DNA of 64,000 nt from Scytonematopsis contorta HA4267-MV1 (lineage in GTDB: Bacteria > Cyanobacteriota > Cyanobacteriia > Cyanobacteriales > Nostocaceae), in NCBI GenBank assembly GCA_019359035.1, contig JAHHIC010000035.1, forward strand, positions 1 to 64,000, in the 5' to 3' direction. The notes beneath the pieces were generated by a model. That model did not search any database and was not told the origin of the DNA. It saw only the letters and a list, made by a program, of their open reading frames with translations. Within the stretch, counting starts at the first letter, position 1. Each line of letters opens with the position of its first letter. Positions 36,086 to 44,651 of this stretch are shown piece after piece. Both the position numbers and the translations under genes were made by a program.

Positions 36086-36604
36086 ATGGACGCGATTTAT
36101 ATTCCGCAACTGACCAAAGCTCCTGAGCATACAGAAGAGATTGAAGTAAAAGAGTTTCTTCCTGGTCTAGAGACTTTGACCCCTATTCGTGGTCATATCC
36201 GCGTCCAGCACTGCGGTAATTACTTGGAAGTATCTGCTCAGGTAGAAGCAATTGTTACTTTGACTTGTTACCGTTGTTTGCAACAGTATAATCATCGCTT
36301 ACGAGTTGCTCCCAAAGAAGTTATTTGGTTGGATGCAAAGGCAAATTTTGTGGATGACCTCCCTTTGGAGAGAGAAGTCTTGATGGATGATTTGGTCGAA
36401 AGTCTTCCACCGGATGGATATTTTAGCCCCGGTGAATGGCTTTATGAACAAATGTGTTTGGAAATTCCTCAACGTCAACTTTGCAATAGTAAGTGCGAGG
36501 GTATTGATTTAAATGCTGTTGAATCCGATTCTCCTTCAACTTCTACAGCACAAGATAAACGTTGGGCTTCGTTAGAAGCTCTAAAAAATAAACTTTCTAG
36601 TTAA
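36086..36604 (+). CDS. YceD/DUF177 protein (23S rRNA accumulation)
   Basis: A 172-residue DUF177 protein with the conserved Cys pairs CYRCLQQY and CNSKCEGI and an acidic middle. In bacteria YceD is linked to large-subunit rRNA accumulation and in chloroplasts to 23S maturation. In many cyanobacteria it lies in the rnpA-yidC-jag cluster; here it does not, being flanked by an SDR gene and an HDM-family gene. Confidence 0.85.
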   Translation: MDAIYIPQLTKAPEHTEEIEVKEFLPGLETLTPIRGHIRVQHCGNYLEVSAQVEAIVTLTCYRCLQQYNHRLRVAPKEVIWLDAKANFVDDLPLEREVLMDDLVESLPPDGYFSPGEWLYEQMCLEIPQRQLCNSKCEGIDLNAVESDSPSTSTAQDKRWASLEALKNKLSS

Positions 36605-36618
36605 TTGCTACTCTATTA

Positions 36619-36649
36619 TTGTGGGGTGGGCATCCCTGCCCGCCCATTG
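36619..36649. repeat. GGGTGGGCATCC-family repeat
   Basis: GTGGGGTGGGCATCCCTGCC plus CGCCCATT, followed by ATACC-rich repeats. Confidence 0.78.
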
Positions 36650-36759
36650 TCATGCCATACCTGTCATGCTATGCCTACTATACCCGCTATACCGACCATA
36701 CCTAAAAATGCATAAGTAACATTTAAAATACTTTATAGAAGCATTAGGGGAGATTCTTT

Positions 36760-37719
36760 GTGTTTTATTTCCCGTTATCTAATGGACGCTATGAAGTTAA
36801 ACCGGGGATGATACCTTTGGGGTTTAACTTCGGTGCTGGTGAGTTTGATACTAAGGTATTCCAGATAGATAGCAATTTTGGGGAGTACCGGAAAATTAAG
36901 TTGTTAGCTCGTCGAGAAAACTTGGCTAAGTATTATCAGACCTGTAATTTTTCAAGGGAAGTCCAATCAGCTATAACTAATTTAATTATCAATCGTTTAA
37001 CACAAGAGTACCCGCAGTATTTTGGCTTTGAGCGCTTAACAGATAATAAGTACAAGTTTCATAGTCAACTAACGGGAGAAATTTTTTATCTAAATAATGA
37101 TTTGCAGTTACAAGCAGTTGAAGCTTCGTCGGTTTTTCCGCAATATATCGATACTATTGATGCTTTAGCTTTACAAATACAGGAAGATTTAACCGTTATT
37201 CGTCGCGATGATGCTAAAAATTGGTTAGCGGTAGTGCATTTATGTTATCCCAACCATTGGTCAGCAGCAGAGAAGGTTGGTAAAGATTTTTCGACGATAC
37301 ATTCACCTGTTGCGGGTATGGAAAAAATTAATCGTCGTGGTGATGGGATAGTAAATACAATGATATCTGGCAAACCGATGGTCAGGTTCGCTTGGGGTCT
37401 GAGTACCGATACACGACTGAATCATCATCCGGAAGCTCCAATGGGGGTTTTACCGGATGAGTGGGAAGGGAGATGTTTTGACCCAGAAAATCCTCGGCTT
37501 TTTTTGCGAATTGAGCGTCAGGTGATTTGGGGATTATCTGAAGTTGATGCTGCGTTGTTTACGATTCGTACCTATTTTCGCGATTGTGTGGAGATTAAAC
37601 AAGACCCTGTTTTAAGGTCTAATTTGTGCAGCGCTATTAATTCTATGACTCCGGATTCTTTGGTTTATAAGGGTTTGCTGGAGAGTAAGAATAATATTTT
37701 GGCTTGGTTGGAAAGGTAG
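36760..37719 (+). CDS. heme-dependent oxidative N-demethylase family (DUF3445)
   Basis: A 319-residue protein of the DUF3445/HDM family, with LCYPNHWSAAEKVGK, the following IHSPVAGM and LFLRIERQVIWGL as typical blocks. In the known enzyme (dimethylamine monooxygenase subunit) this family binds heme. The cyanobacterial substrate is unknown. The start codon is GTG, preceded by GGGGAG. A 165-bp inverted repeat begins 21 bp after its stop. Confidence 0.82.
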   Translation: MFYFPLSNGRYEVKPGMIPLGFNFGAGEFDTKVFQIDSNFGEYRKIKLLARRENLAKYYQTCNFSREVQSAITNLIINRLTQEYPQYFGFERLTDNKYKFHSQLTGEIFYLNNDLQLQAVEASSVFPQYIDTIDALALQIQEDLTVIRRDDAKNWLAVVHLCYPNHWSAAEKVGKDFSTIHSPVAGMEKINRRGDGIVNTMISGKPMVRFAWGLSTDTRLNHHPEAPMGVLPDEWEGRCFDPENPRLFLRIERQVIWGLSEVDAALFTIRTYFRDCVEIKQDPVLRSNLCSAINSMTPDSLVYKGLLESKNNILAWLER

Positions 37720-37740
37720 ATAGTAGCCAAGTAGCTAAGT

Positions 37741-37905
37741 AGCCAGGGAATAAATTCCCTGTCTCAAAGCTGAAGTCCTCTTCAGAGGACTAAAATAATA
37801 TCTTAATAAAAGATATTTTGACAAAATTAGGATGTTCGTCAAAATTTTCTTATTAGTCCTCTTCAGAGGACTTTAGCTTTGAGACAGGGAATTTATTCCC
37901 TGGCT
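37741..37905. repeat. 165-bp foldback (MITE-like) inverted repeat
   Basis: The left arm begins AGCCAGGGAATAAATTCCCT, then GTCTCAAAGC and AGTCCTCTTCAGAGGACTA. The right arm is its near-complete reverse complement, ending AGGGAATTTATTCCCTGGCT (ends in CTGGCT). Each arm contains two smaller palindromes (AGGGAATAAATTCCCT and AGTCCTCTTCAGAGGACT). It separates the convergent HDM and membrane-protein genes and may double as a terminator. Confidence 0.85.
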
Positions 37906-37946
37906 TTGAATATGACTATGTTTCTTTCTTTAACAGTCTCTACATT

Positions 37947-38414
37947 TTAGTGTAAATCGCGCTGCAAGTCGTAAATCACTTTTTCCATACACCAATCAAT
38001 GGATTTAGAAGGATGTTTTTGTGCTTGGAATGCTAACAGCCTGTTAGCTGCTTGCACATCATTATGTAGCAATCTAAGTAACTGCTTTCGCTGTTTGGGG
38101 TTTGCTTGATTGAGGTAAATAGAGTTATTTTCTGGCTGTTTCGACCTGGAAGTATTATTGCCAAAATTTTGAAAACTTAAAACCAGACCAGCAGCACCTG
38201 CACCAATAGCTAATAACAGCAATGGTGTTTTATTATCTTGTTCTACAGAGGGTAATGTTGGAGCTTCTAGTTGAGCAATTTGTGCTTGGTTTACGTCTAT
38301 TTGCTGTATCCTAGAGGGTACAAAATTAATAGCCAAAACAGTTGCGGTAGTCGCAGCAAACCATAAGGGAAAGGATTTAACGGTTTTATTAATAGAAGGT
38401 ATAGTTGACATCAT
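37947..38414 (-). CDS. small membrane protein, hypothetical
   Basis: A 155-residue protein with two hydrophobic segments (about 16-33 and 64-82) and a basic C-terminal tail ending MEKVIYDLQRDLH. I do not recognise it. The tail (KQRKQLLRLLHNDVQAANRL) looks like a conserved cytoplasmic helix-turn-helix-like segment, also seen at the ends of other cyanobacterial proteins. Confidence 0.65.
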   Translation of the reverse strand: MMSTIPSINKTVKSFPLWFAATTATVLAINFVPSRIQQIDVNQAQIAQLEAPTLPSVEQDNKTPLLLLAIGAGAAGLVLSFQNFGNNTSRSKQPENNSIYLNQANPKQRKQLLRLLHNDVQAANRLLAFQAQKHPSKSIDWCMEKVIYDLQRDLH

Positions 38415-38574
38415 AGATTTGTAGAATTATTTGGAAGTATTTTCGCTTAAACCTATACTTATCTTTAATATGATGGAAAAATGTGACAAAAATATGTCAA
38501 ACAATTTGGGGTTTTGGGTATTAAGCTAATTGATTAGTTTTGATTTTTAAAAGATAAAATGCTATCATATATTA

Positions 38575-39234
38575 ATGTTATTGCATCTTCAACCGCTCAC
38601 TCCTCAAACTATCGACTTGGGAGTACAAGAGCTTACCCAACGCGACAGCGATTTAGCTTTTATTATTGAAAAATTTGGGAATCCACCAAATTGGCAATGC
38701 GAGGTGGGTTTTCCTGGACTGGTGCGGATAATTATTGGACAACAAGTTTCTGTTGCTTCTGCGAATGCAATTTTTAACCGATTATCGAGTCTTGTTATTC
38801 CTATGACTCCGGAGAATTTGTTGCAGCTTGATGAGATGGAACTGCAAAAGGTGGGGTTGAGTCGGCAGAAAATTTCCTATTGTCGGGGTTTAGCTCAAAC
38901 TATCACTCGTAATGAACTTGATTTAGATTATTTGGCAACTGCTGAAGAAACAATTTTGCGCTCTCATTTAAAACGCATCAAAGGAATCGGTGATTGGACG
39001 GTGGATGTTTATTTGTTGATGTCCCTACAGCGTCCAGATGTATTTCCTTCTGGTGATTTGGGGTTGCTGATTGCCTACCAAAAACTCAAGGGATTATCTA
39101 AACGTCCGACACCTAAAGAACTGGAAATAATCGCCGAAAAATGGCGACCGTGGCGTGCGGTTGCTACTCGTATACTTTGGCACTATTACTTGAGCGATAT
39201 GGTGGTAAATAAACAAGTGCGAAATATGAGTTAA
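38575..39234 (+). CDS. DNA-3-methyladenine glycosylase II (AlkA-like, HhH-GPD)
   Basis: A 219-residue base-excision enzyme. The helix-hairpin-helix is LKRIKGIGDWTVDVYLL, followed by the catalytic Asp in FPSGDLGLLIAYQ. IIGQQVSVASANAIF is typical of AlkA and yeast Mag1. It removes alkylated purines from DNA. The N-terminal AlkA beta domain is absent, as in the short Mag-type proteins. Confidence 0.88.
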   Translation: MLLHLQPLTPQTIDLGVQELTQRDSDLAFIIEKFGNPPNWQCEVGFPGLVRIIIGQQVSVASANAIFNRLSSLVIPMTPENLLQLDEMELQKVGLSRQKISYCRGLAQTITRNELDLDYLATAEETILRSHLKRIKGIGDWTVDVYLLMSLQRPDVFPSGDLGLLIAYQKLKGLSKRPTPKELEIIAEKWRPWRAVATRILWHYYLSDMVVNKQVRNMS

Positions 39235-39291
39235 CAAAGATTGACCTATTTTGCAGCATTTTAGTACTTTTGTACTGACATGTTGTGAGCT

Positions 39292-39486
39292 TCAGGAATA
39301 TTTCTTTCGCAACTCAGAAAAGATTTTATCTGATGGCTCAGCAACAGCTTTTCCAGTCTGAAAATCTTCTAACCTTTTGGCTAATTCCGTATCCCATTGT
39401 CTATTCCAAAAAAAATTATGGTAAATTTCCTTGATGAAAAACACAAATATTTGTTTGATAAAGTTCATATAGTAGATATTTATCAA
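39292..39486 (-). pseudogene. addiction-module antitoxin remnant
   Basis: The last 34 residues of this 64-codon frame (ending AEPSDKIFSELRKKYS) resemble the C-terminus of addiction-module antitoxins (PF09720 type). The first 30 residues are hydrophobic and unlike the family, and no toxin gene follows. It is probably a decayed toxin-antitoxin fragment at the edge of the LRV island. Confidence 0.35.
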
Positions 39487-39535
39487 GGTGACAAATCTTA
39501 TTGTATAGCTATTTAATACATTTAATGTAAAAATT

Positions 39536-40591
39536 TTAAATAGTAAAATTGGGATTATTAGCTACTCTAGCCCTAACTTCATAATGTTTATCTTTTGCTA
39601 ATTTTTCTAAAACGTGTTTCGGAGTATTAGAATTTCCTGCAAGCATTATCCGAACAGAATCATCTTTATCTGTAGCTAACTTTTCTAAAATGTGGTCGGG
39701 TGTTTTAGAGTTATCTGCGACTCTAGCACGGACTTGACTACATTTATCTTGAGATAATATTTCTAAAATATGCTCTGAAATTCCAGTATTAATTGCTAAC
39801 ATTCTACGAAGATAATCATTTTCATCTGTGGCAAACTTTTCTAAAATGTGATTGGGTACCGAGGTATCTACTGCTAATGCAACACGAATATCAATTTCTT
39901 TATCTTTAGCTAATTCTTCTAAAAGATAAATAGGGGTATTGTAATTACGTACCACCTTTTCGCGAACATAAAATGATTTATCTTTAGTTAATAGTTCTAA
40001 AATATAATCAGGAGTTATGCTACTTTCTGCAACGACACCTCGAACTTCATAAGATATATCCTGAGATAATAATTTTAGAGTTTGCTCTTTTGTATTAGGA
40101 TTATAAGCGATATTCCCGCGTACATATATATCTTTGTCTATAGATAACTTGTCCAAAATATGATTAGGTATTTTAGGATTTAATGCGATTAAACGGCGAA
40201 TCTCAGTGCTTTTATCTTTAGCTAATAGCTCTAAAATAAACTCAGGAATATTCTCACTACTTGCTACAGCTAAACGAATATACTCATCTGGTTGATTAAT
40301 CGCCCATTGGATAAAAAATAAAGGGATATCCTCATAAGAAAAAACTTTATTATTAGCTTCATAGAGTTCCGCAAAAAAATTAGGATTTTCTAAAATCAAA
40401 AACTCTAATATAGGATTATTTAAAACATGAGTTGGGAAATAATAAAATAAGTCTAAAAGTATATCTGGTGGTGTATTGGGATGTGTCGCAACGGCTTTCA
40501 AAACAGATTCATCGCCACTCCTAGCCAACTCCCGCAAGCGCTCCGCATTTGTATTTTCATTTAGTGCTTCTTGTAATAAATTACTTTCCAT
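39536..40591 (-). CDS. LRV-repeat protein B1
   Basis: A 351-residue protein made of leucine-rich-repeat-variant units of about 24 residues (pattern VRxxVAxNPNTPxxxLExLAxDK). It begins like the B2 and B3 proteins (NLLQEALNENT, AERLRELA). After the first repeat it has the shared module LF-x5-VLNNPIL-LILENPNFF. LRV repeats form a curved helical solenoid that binds protein or nucleic acid; the ligand is unknown. The gene is the last of a four-gene LRV run on the minus strand. It is shorter than B2, lacking the second half. Confidence 0.88.
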   Translation of the reverse strand: MESNLLQEALNENTNAERLRELARSGDESVLKAVATHPNTPPDILLDLFYYFPTHVLNNPILEFLILENPNFFAELYEANNKVFSYEDIPLFFIQWAINQPDEYIRLAVASSENIPEFILELLAKDKSTEIRRLIALNPKIPNHILDKLSIDKDIYVRGNIAYNPNTKEQTLKLLSQDISYEVRGVVAESSITPDYILELLTKDKSFYVREKVVRNYNTPIYLLEELAKDKEIDIRVALAVDTSVPNHILEKFATDENDYLRRMLAINTGISEHILEILSQDKCSQVRARVADNSKTPDHILEKLATDKDDSVRIMLAGNSNTPKHVLEKLAKDKHYEVRARVANNPNFTI

Positions 40592-40659
40592 AAATCAGCG
40601 ACTATTTTCAGATATAGCGGTTCTCTGTTGAGTGAGGTATCAAGAAAAAGTAATACTCT

Positions 40660-40686
40660 TGTGGGGTGGGCATCCTTGCCCGCCCT
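40660..40686. repeat. GGGTGGGCATCC-family repeat between LRV genes
   Basis: CTTGTGGGGTGGGCATCCTT plus GCCCGCC. It lies in the A1-B1 gap (121 bp), in a position parallel to the copy at 42991. Confidence 0.82.
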
Positions 40687-40712
40687 TATACATTTCACCG
40701 GACTCAGAAGCA

Positions 40713-42902
40713 CTATAAATAACTTTTAGCCCCTGCTCGCACAATACGATTTGCATCCTCAGCAAGACGTTGACGAATATGCACTGGAGTATTAGGATTT
40801 GTCGCAATCGCGTAACGTTCCAACCAAGACCATGAGCGAAAATACTTTACTAACACATCGCTTGGTGTTAACGGATGCAGCAATACAAAAAAGCCCGATA
40901 ATGAGGGACATGGATGTTGCCAGATATAATTATCTAAATCCAAAATATCGGATTCAGGGTATTGCTTTATCAAGGTTTTTACGGCAGCTAAATGTATAGG
41001 TTCATTACAAAAATTAGTATCAGCTAATTCTTCCAGAATATCAATTGGGGTATGAGGATTTTTGGCAACTGCGATTCTTACAGCTTGGTTTTTGTCAACT
41101 ATAAGTTTTTCAATCAGAGTAGCAGGAATGTTAGTTTTATCGTCTTTTTTTGCGGGTTTATCTAGCTGATAAATTATCATTGCCGCTTTCGGATGCTGAG
41201 CTACGGCTTCACGGATAAGTACCCACTTACTTTGTGCTAATTTTGCTAAGGTTTCGTCTGGGGTATTAACGTTTTGTGCCATATTCCATTGTTGCCAAAA
41301 ATTATTCAAATCTTTATCGCGACGAGCTAAAGGATTTTTTTGCAATGCTATTAGTACTGCTTGTCTAATTTTATAATTATTATTATTTAACAGTTTTTTT
41401 AACAAATTTATAGGTAAATTTTGATTTTGTGTTAGCAATTGACGTAGACGAGGTGAGCGACTTTTCATCAATTGTTCAAAAATTGATTCTGATATTTTGG
41501 GATGTCGCGCTAAAGCTGTTTGCAAATCAATACTGTGAGTCAAAGCGCAACGGTCAAGAAAAGTATCTGAAATATCTAAGTCAAGAGCAATTTTCTGGCA
41601 AAGGTGATTAATTATCTGTGGAGGTATATACTTATTTTTACTTCCCACAATATTTTGTAAATCGTCAAGATATAACTCGCATTTTTTTTCTAAATAAACA
41701 TAATCCGTTTGAATATCTTTTGTATTATTCAGCTTTCTTTTGAGAGTTTTACTTGATTCTTCTCTTACAGTTTTAATATTATCCTGTTGTAATATTGCTA
41801 ATATATCGTCAGAGATGTTGCTATTTTTGGCAACAGCAAGGCGCATTTTCCAAGACTTATTTGTTGCGAGTTTTAATAACACTTCTTTTGGGGTATTTGG
41901 GTGAGATGCAACACCTTTAGAAATATGCATCCACTCATTAGTTGGAATTCGCATCAGTTCTTCAGGGCTTGTATTAGTATTTCCAATTGCTCTTTCATAT
42001 TCTTGAAAGCGTTGAAAAATTACGTTAGGAGTATTAGGATTTAGAAATACATTCCGACGCACCCTTTTATTTTCATCACCCGCAAGTTCTTCTAAAAGAT
42101 GGACAGGTGTATTCAAATTACTGGCAATTGCAACACGAACTTTATTAATAGCTGCTCTGGGATTTTTCAACAGCGCTTGTAAAATATATCCAGGGGTTTC
42201 CGGATGTTGTGCAATTTTCGTAATGGTTTTAAAATCTAAGGTCGTCAAAAAAGACTCAGGTATGACACCAATTTGCCATAAAGAATATTCAGATAATTCT
42301 TTGTGTACAATTCTGTCTTTATACAGTTGACGCTTCTGCACTACTTCCAAGGCTGCTTCTTCCCATCCCCACTCCATTTCACCAGACCAATTTACATGAA
42401 GTTTCGCGACTTGTTGTATTTGCTCAGAATTCCAATGCCTTTGAAATTTATTGATTAATTTCTGCAAATCTTCTTTACTAACTTTTGGATTCATAGTTAT
42501 AAAAAATAAGATTTGCGGTTCGTTGCTGCTGTTAAGTACCCATTGCAAAAACGAATCAGGTATCGATGGCAATTTTATAAGATTCACGAGTGTGGCTTCG
42601 GGTATATCCTGCATGAAATTAGGATTTTCCAACAATAGTAAGGAAAATACCGGGTTATCAAGCAACTCTTGTGGAAATTCCTCTCCTAATTTAAATAAAA
42701 CATCCGTTGGTGTGTTTGGGTTAGCAGCAACAGCTTGACGTATTTGTTCATCTTCGCTCGTGCTTAATTCTTGCAGCAGTTCAGGTGATGTATTTTCGTT
42801 ATTAGCAATGACTGCTGCTAGCTCTGGACTTTTTTGCAGCAACTCATTCAACCGTTCTGGTGAAGTATTTGTGTTAGCTGCTTCTAATTCTGGTGTAAGC
42901 AT
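40713..42902 (-). CDS. LRV-repeat protein A1
   Basis: The largest LRV protein in the window (729 residues). It begins LTPELEAANTNTSPERLNEL, as does A2. It carries the module EEFPQELLDNPVFSLLLLENPNF at about 75-97, then LRV units interrupted by a Trp-rich helical segment (about 165-215) and a second LRV block to the C-terminus (ends HIRQRLAEDANRIVRAGAKS). There is no signal peptide. A1 and A2 are paralogues along their whole length; A1 has an extra section in the middle. Confidence 0.88.
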   Translation of the reverse strand: MLTPELEAANTNTSPERLNELLQKSPELAAVIANNENTSPELLQELSTSEDEQIRQAVAANPNTPTDVLFKLGEEFPQELLDNPVFSLLLLENPNFMQDIPEATLVNLIKLPSIPDSFLQWVLNSSNEPQILFFITMNPKVSKEDLQKLINKFQRHWNSEQIQQVAKLHVNWSGEMEWGWEEAALEVVQKRQLYKDRIVHKELSEYSLWQIGVIPESFLTTLDFKTITKIAQHPETPGYILQALLKNPRAAINKVRVAIASNLNTPVHLLEELAGDENKRVRRNVFLNPNTPNVIFQRFQEYERAIGNTNTSPEELMRIPTNEWMHISKGVASHPNTPKEVLLKLATNKSWKMRLAVAKNSNISDDILAILQQDNIKTVREESSKTLKRKLNNTKDIQTDYVYLEKKCELYLDDLQNIVGSKNKYIPPQIINHLCQKIALDLDISDTFLDRCALTHSIDLQTALARHPKISESIFEQLMKSRSPRLRQLLTQNQNLPINLLKKLLNNNNYKIRQAVLIALQKNPLARRDKDLNNFWQQWNMAQNVNTPDETLAKLAQSKWVLIREAVAQHPKAAMIIYQLDKPAKKDDKTNIPATLIEKLIVDKNQAVRIAVAKNPHTPIDILEELADTNFCNEPIHLAAVKTLIKQYPESDILDLDNYIWQHPCPSLSGFFVLLHPLTPSDVLVKYFRSWSWLERYAIATNPNTPVHIRQRLAEDANRIVRAGAKSYL

Positions 42903-42990
42903 GGTACGAAGAAATTAAGCAAAGAGAGGAAAATATGGCAGTTACAGCACTTTATAGCTAAATTAGGTACACCTATTCAATACAATAACT

Positions 42991-43017
42991 CTTGTGGGGT
43001 GGGCATCCTTGCCCGCC
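42991..43017. repeat. GGGTGGGCATCC-family repeat between LRV genes
   Basis: CTTGTGGGGTGGGCATCCTT plus GCCCGCC, in the B2-A1 gap of 212 bp. Confidence 0.82.
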
Positions 43018-43114
43018 TGGTTGTACTTCACTAACTTGAAATCCGCTATATTTACCAAAATGTCATAGAATCGCCAAAATTGTCCTTTGTATTTTCACGG
43101 AAAAAATATTATTT

Positions 43115-44638
43115 TTATTTCCTGAGTCGCTTAGTCAATTTATTTACTGCAACGCGACGAACTATTGAATTTGTATCATTAACTAGTTCTTGGAGAGTAG
43201 TTTGCAGAGTATTTTGGTTAATAGCCACAGCTAACCGCACATCATCACATTGATGTTTAGCCAACTTTTCTAAAGAATAGAAATGCGTATTTTTATGTCC
43301 AGCAACTAATTTACAAATCAAAGCAATTTCATCATCAGCAAGATATTCTAGAGCACTAGCAGGAGAATATTTATTTTCAGCAACAGCAGTTCTAACATCT
43401 ACACAAGCATCTTTTGCCAATTTTAAGAAAATAAATTCTGATGCGTATTTAGATTTCGCTATTAATTTACGTACAATACTAGATTCATCATCCACAATTT
43501 TTTTTAGACAAGACTCCGGAATATAATTATAACCTGATAATACTGCAATACGTACATTAACATCCGAGTGTCGTATGCCCCATTCTATAACATATAATGG
43601 TAAATTTACTTTGCGAAAAATATCTCCATTCGCCTGGTATAGTTGATATAAAAAGTCACTATTTTGGGCGGTAATTAATTTAATCCCAGGGTTTTTGAAA
43701 ATTTTAATCCCAAATTCTTTGAACAAAACTAGCAGTGTTTCCTGTGAAGTATTAGCATGTTTAGCAACAGATTCTCTTATCTTTACATTATCGCTTGTAG
43801 CAAGTTTATCTAAAATGTTACTTGATGTATTAGGATTTTCTGCTACACCTTGTTTTACATGATTACCCTTATCTTCAGCTAATTTTTCCAACAAATAAAC
43901 TGGGGTGTTGGAATTACATGCGACCATTTTGCGAACATAAAATAATTTATCTTTGGTTAAATTTTCGAAAATATAATGGGGAGTTATGCTACTTCCTGCA
44001 ACTGCACCTCGAACTTCATAAGATTTATCCTGAGATAATAATTTTAGAGTATCCTCTTTTGTATTAAGATTATAAGGTACATGACGACGTACATCTTTAT
44101 TTTTATCTATGGCTAAAATATCTAAAATGTGATTGGATATTTGGTAATTACCTGCAACACTTGCTCGAACATATTTATCTTCATCTATAGCTAATTTTTC
44201 CAAAATATGGTTAGGTGTTTTAGGATTGGTTGCGACTCTAGAACGAACCTCCATTTTTTTATCTTCAGCTAATAGTTCTAAAATTAATTCAGGAAGTTTA
44301 TCACTACCTGCTATATCTAAATGAATATATTTGTCTGGTTGATTAATCGCCCATTTTAGAAAAAATAAAGGTACATCAGGGCAATCAAAAACGCTATTAT
44401 TTTCTTCATAGAGTTCAGCAAAAAAGTTAGGGTTTTCTAAAATTATAAAATCTAGTATGGGATTATTTAAAACATCGACCGGGAAATCATAGAATAGTTC
44501 TAGCAGTACATCAGGTGGTGTATTTGGATTTTTAGCAATAGCGATACAGACAGACTCATCAGAACTTTTAACTAACTCTCGTAAACGTTCCGCAGTTGTA
44601 TTTTCGTTCAGTACTTCTTGTAATAAATTATCTTGCAT
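43115..44638 (-). CDS. LRV-repeat protein B2
   Basis: A 507-residue LRV protein. The N-terminus (NLLQEVLNENTTAERLREL) and first 290 residues follow B1. The rest repeats the plan: a second LF-x5-module (VLFKEFGIKIFKNPGIKL, about 310) and further LRV units. Its ATG lies 13 bp after the A2 stop, so A2 and B2 are almost certainly co-transcribed. Confidence 0.88.
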   Translation of the reverse strand: MQDNLLQEVLNENTTAERLRELVKSSDESVCIAIAKNPNTPPDVLLELFYDFPVDVLNNPILDFIILENPNFFAELYEENNSVFDCPDVPLFFLKWAINQPDKYIHLDIAGSDKLPELILELLAEDKKMEVRSRVATNPKTPNHILEKLAIDEDKYVRASVAGNYQISNHILDILAIDKNKDVRRHVPYNLNTKEDTLKLLSQDKSYEVRGAVAGSSITPHYIFENLTKDKLFYVRKMVACNSNTPVYLLEKLAEDKGNHVKQGVAENPNTSSNILDKLATSDNVKIRESVAKHANTSQETLLVLFKEFGIKIFKNPGIKLITAQNSDFLYQLYQANGDIFRKVNLPLYVIEWGIRHSDVNVRIAVLSGYNYIPESCLKKIVDDESSIVRKLIAKSKYASEFIFLKLAKDACVDVRTAVAENKYSPASALEYLADDEIALICKLVAGHKNTHFYSLEKLAKHQCDDVRLAVAINQNTLQTTLQELVNDTNSIVRRVAVNKLTKRLRK

Positions 44639-44651
44639 AAATCAACGATTA

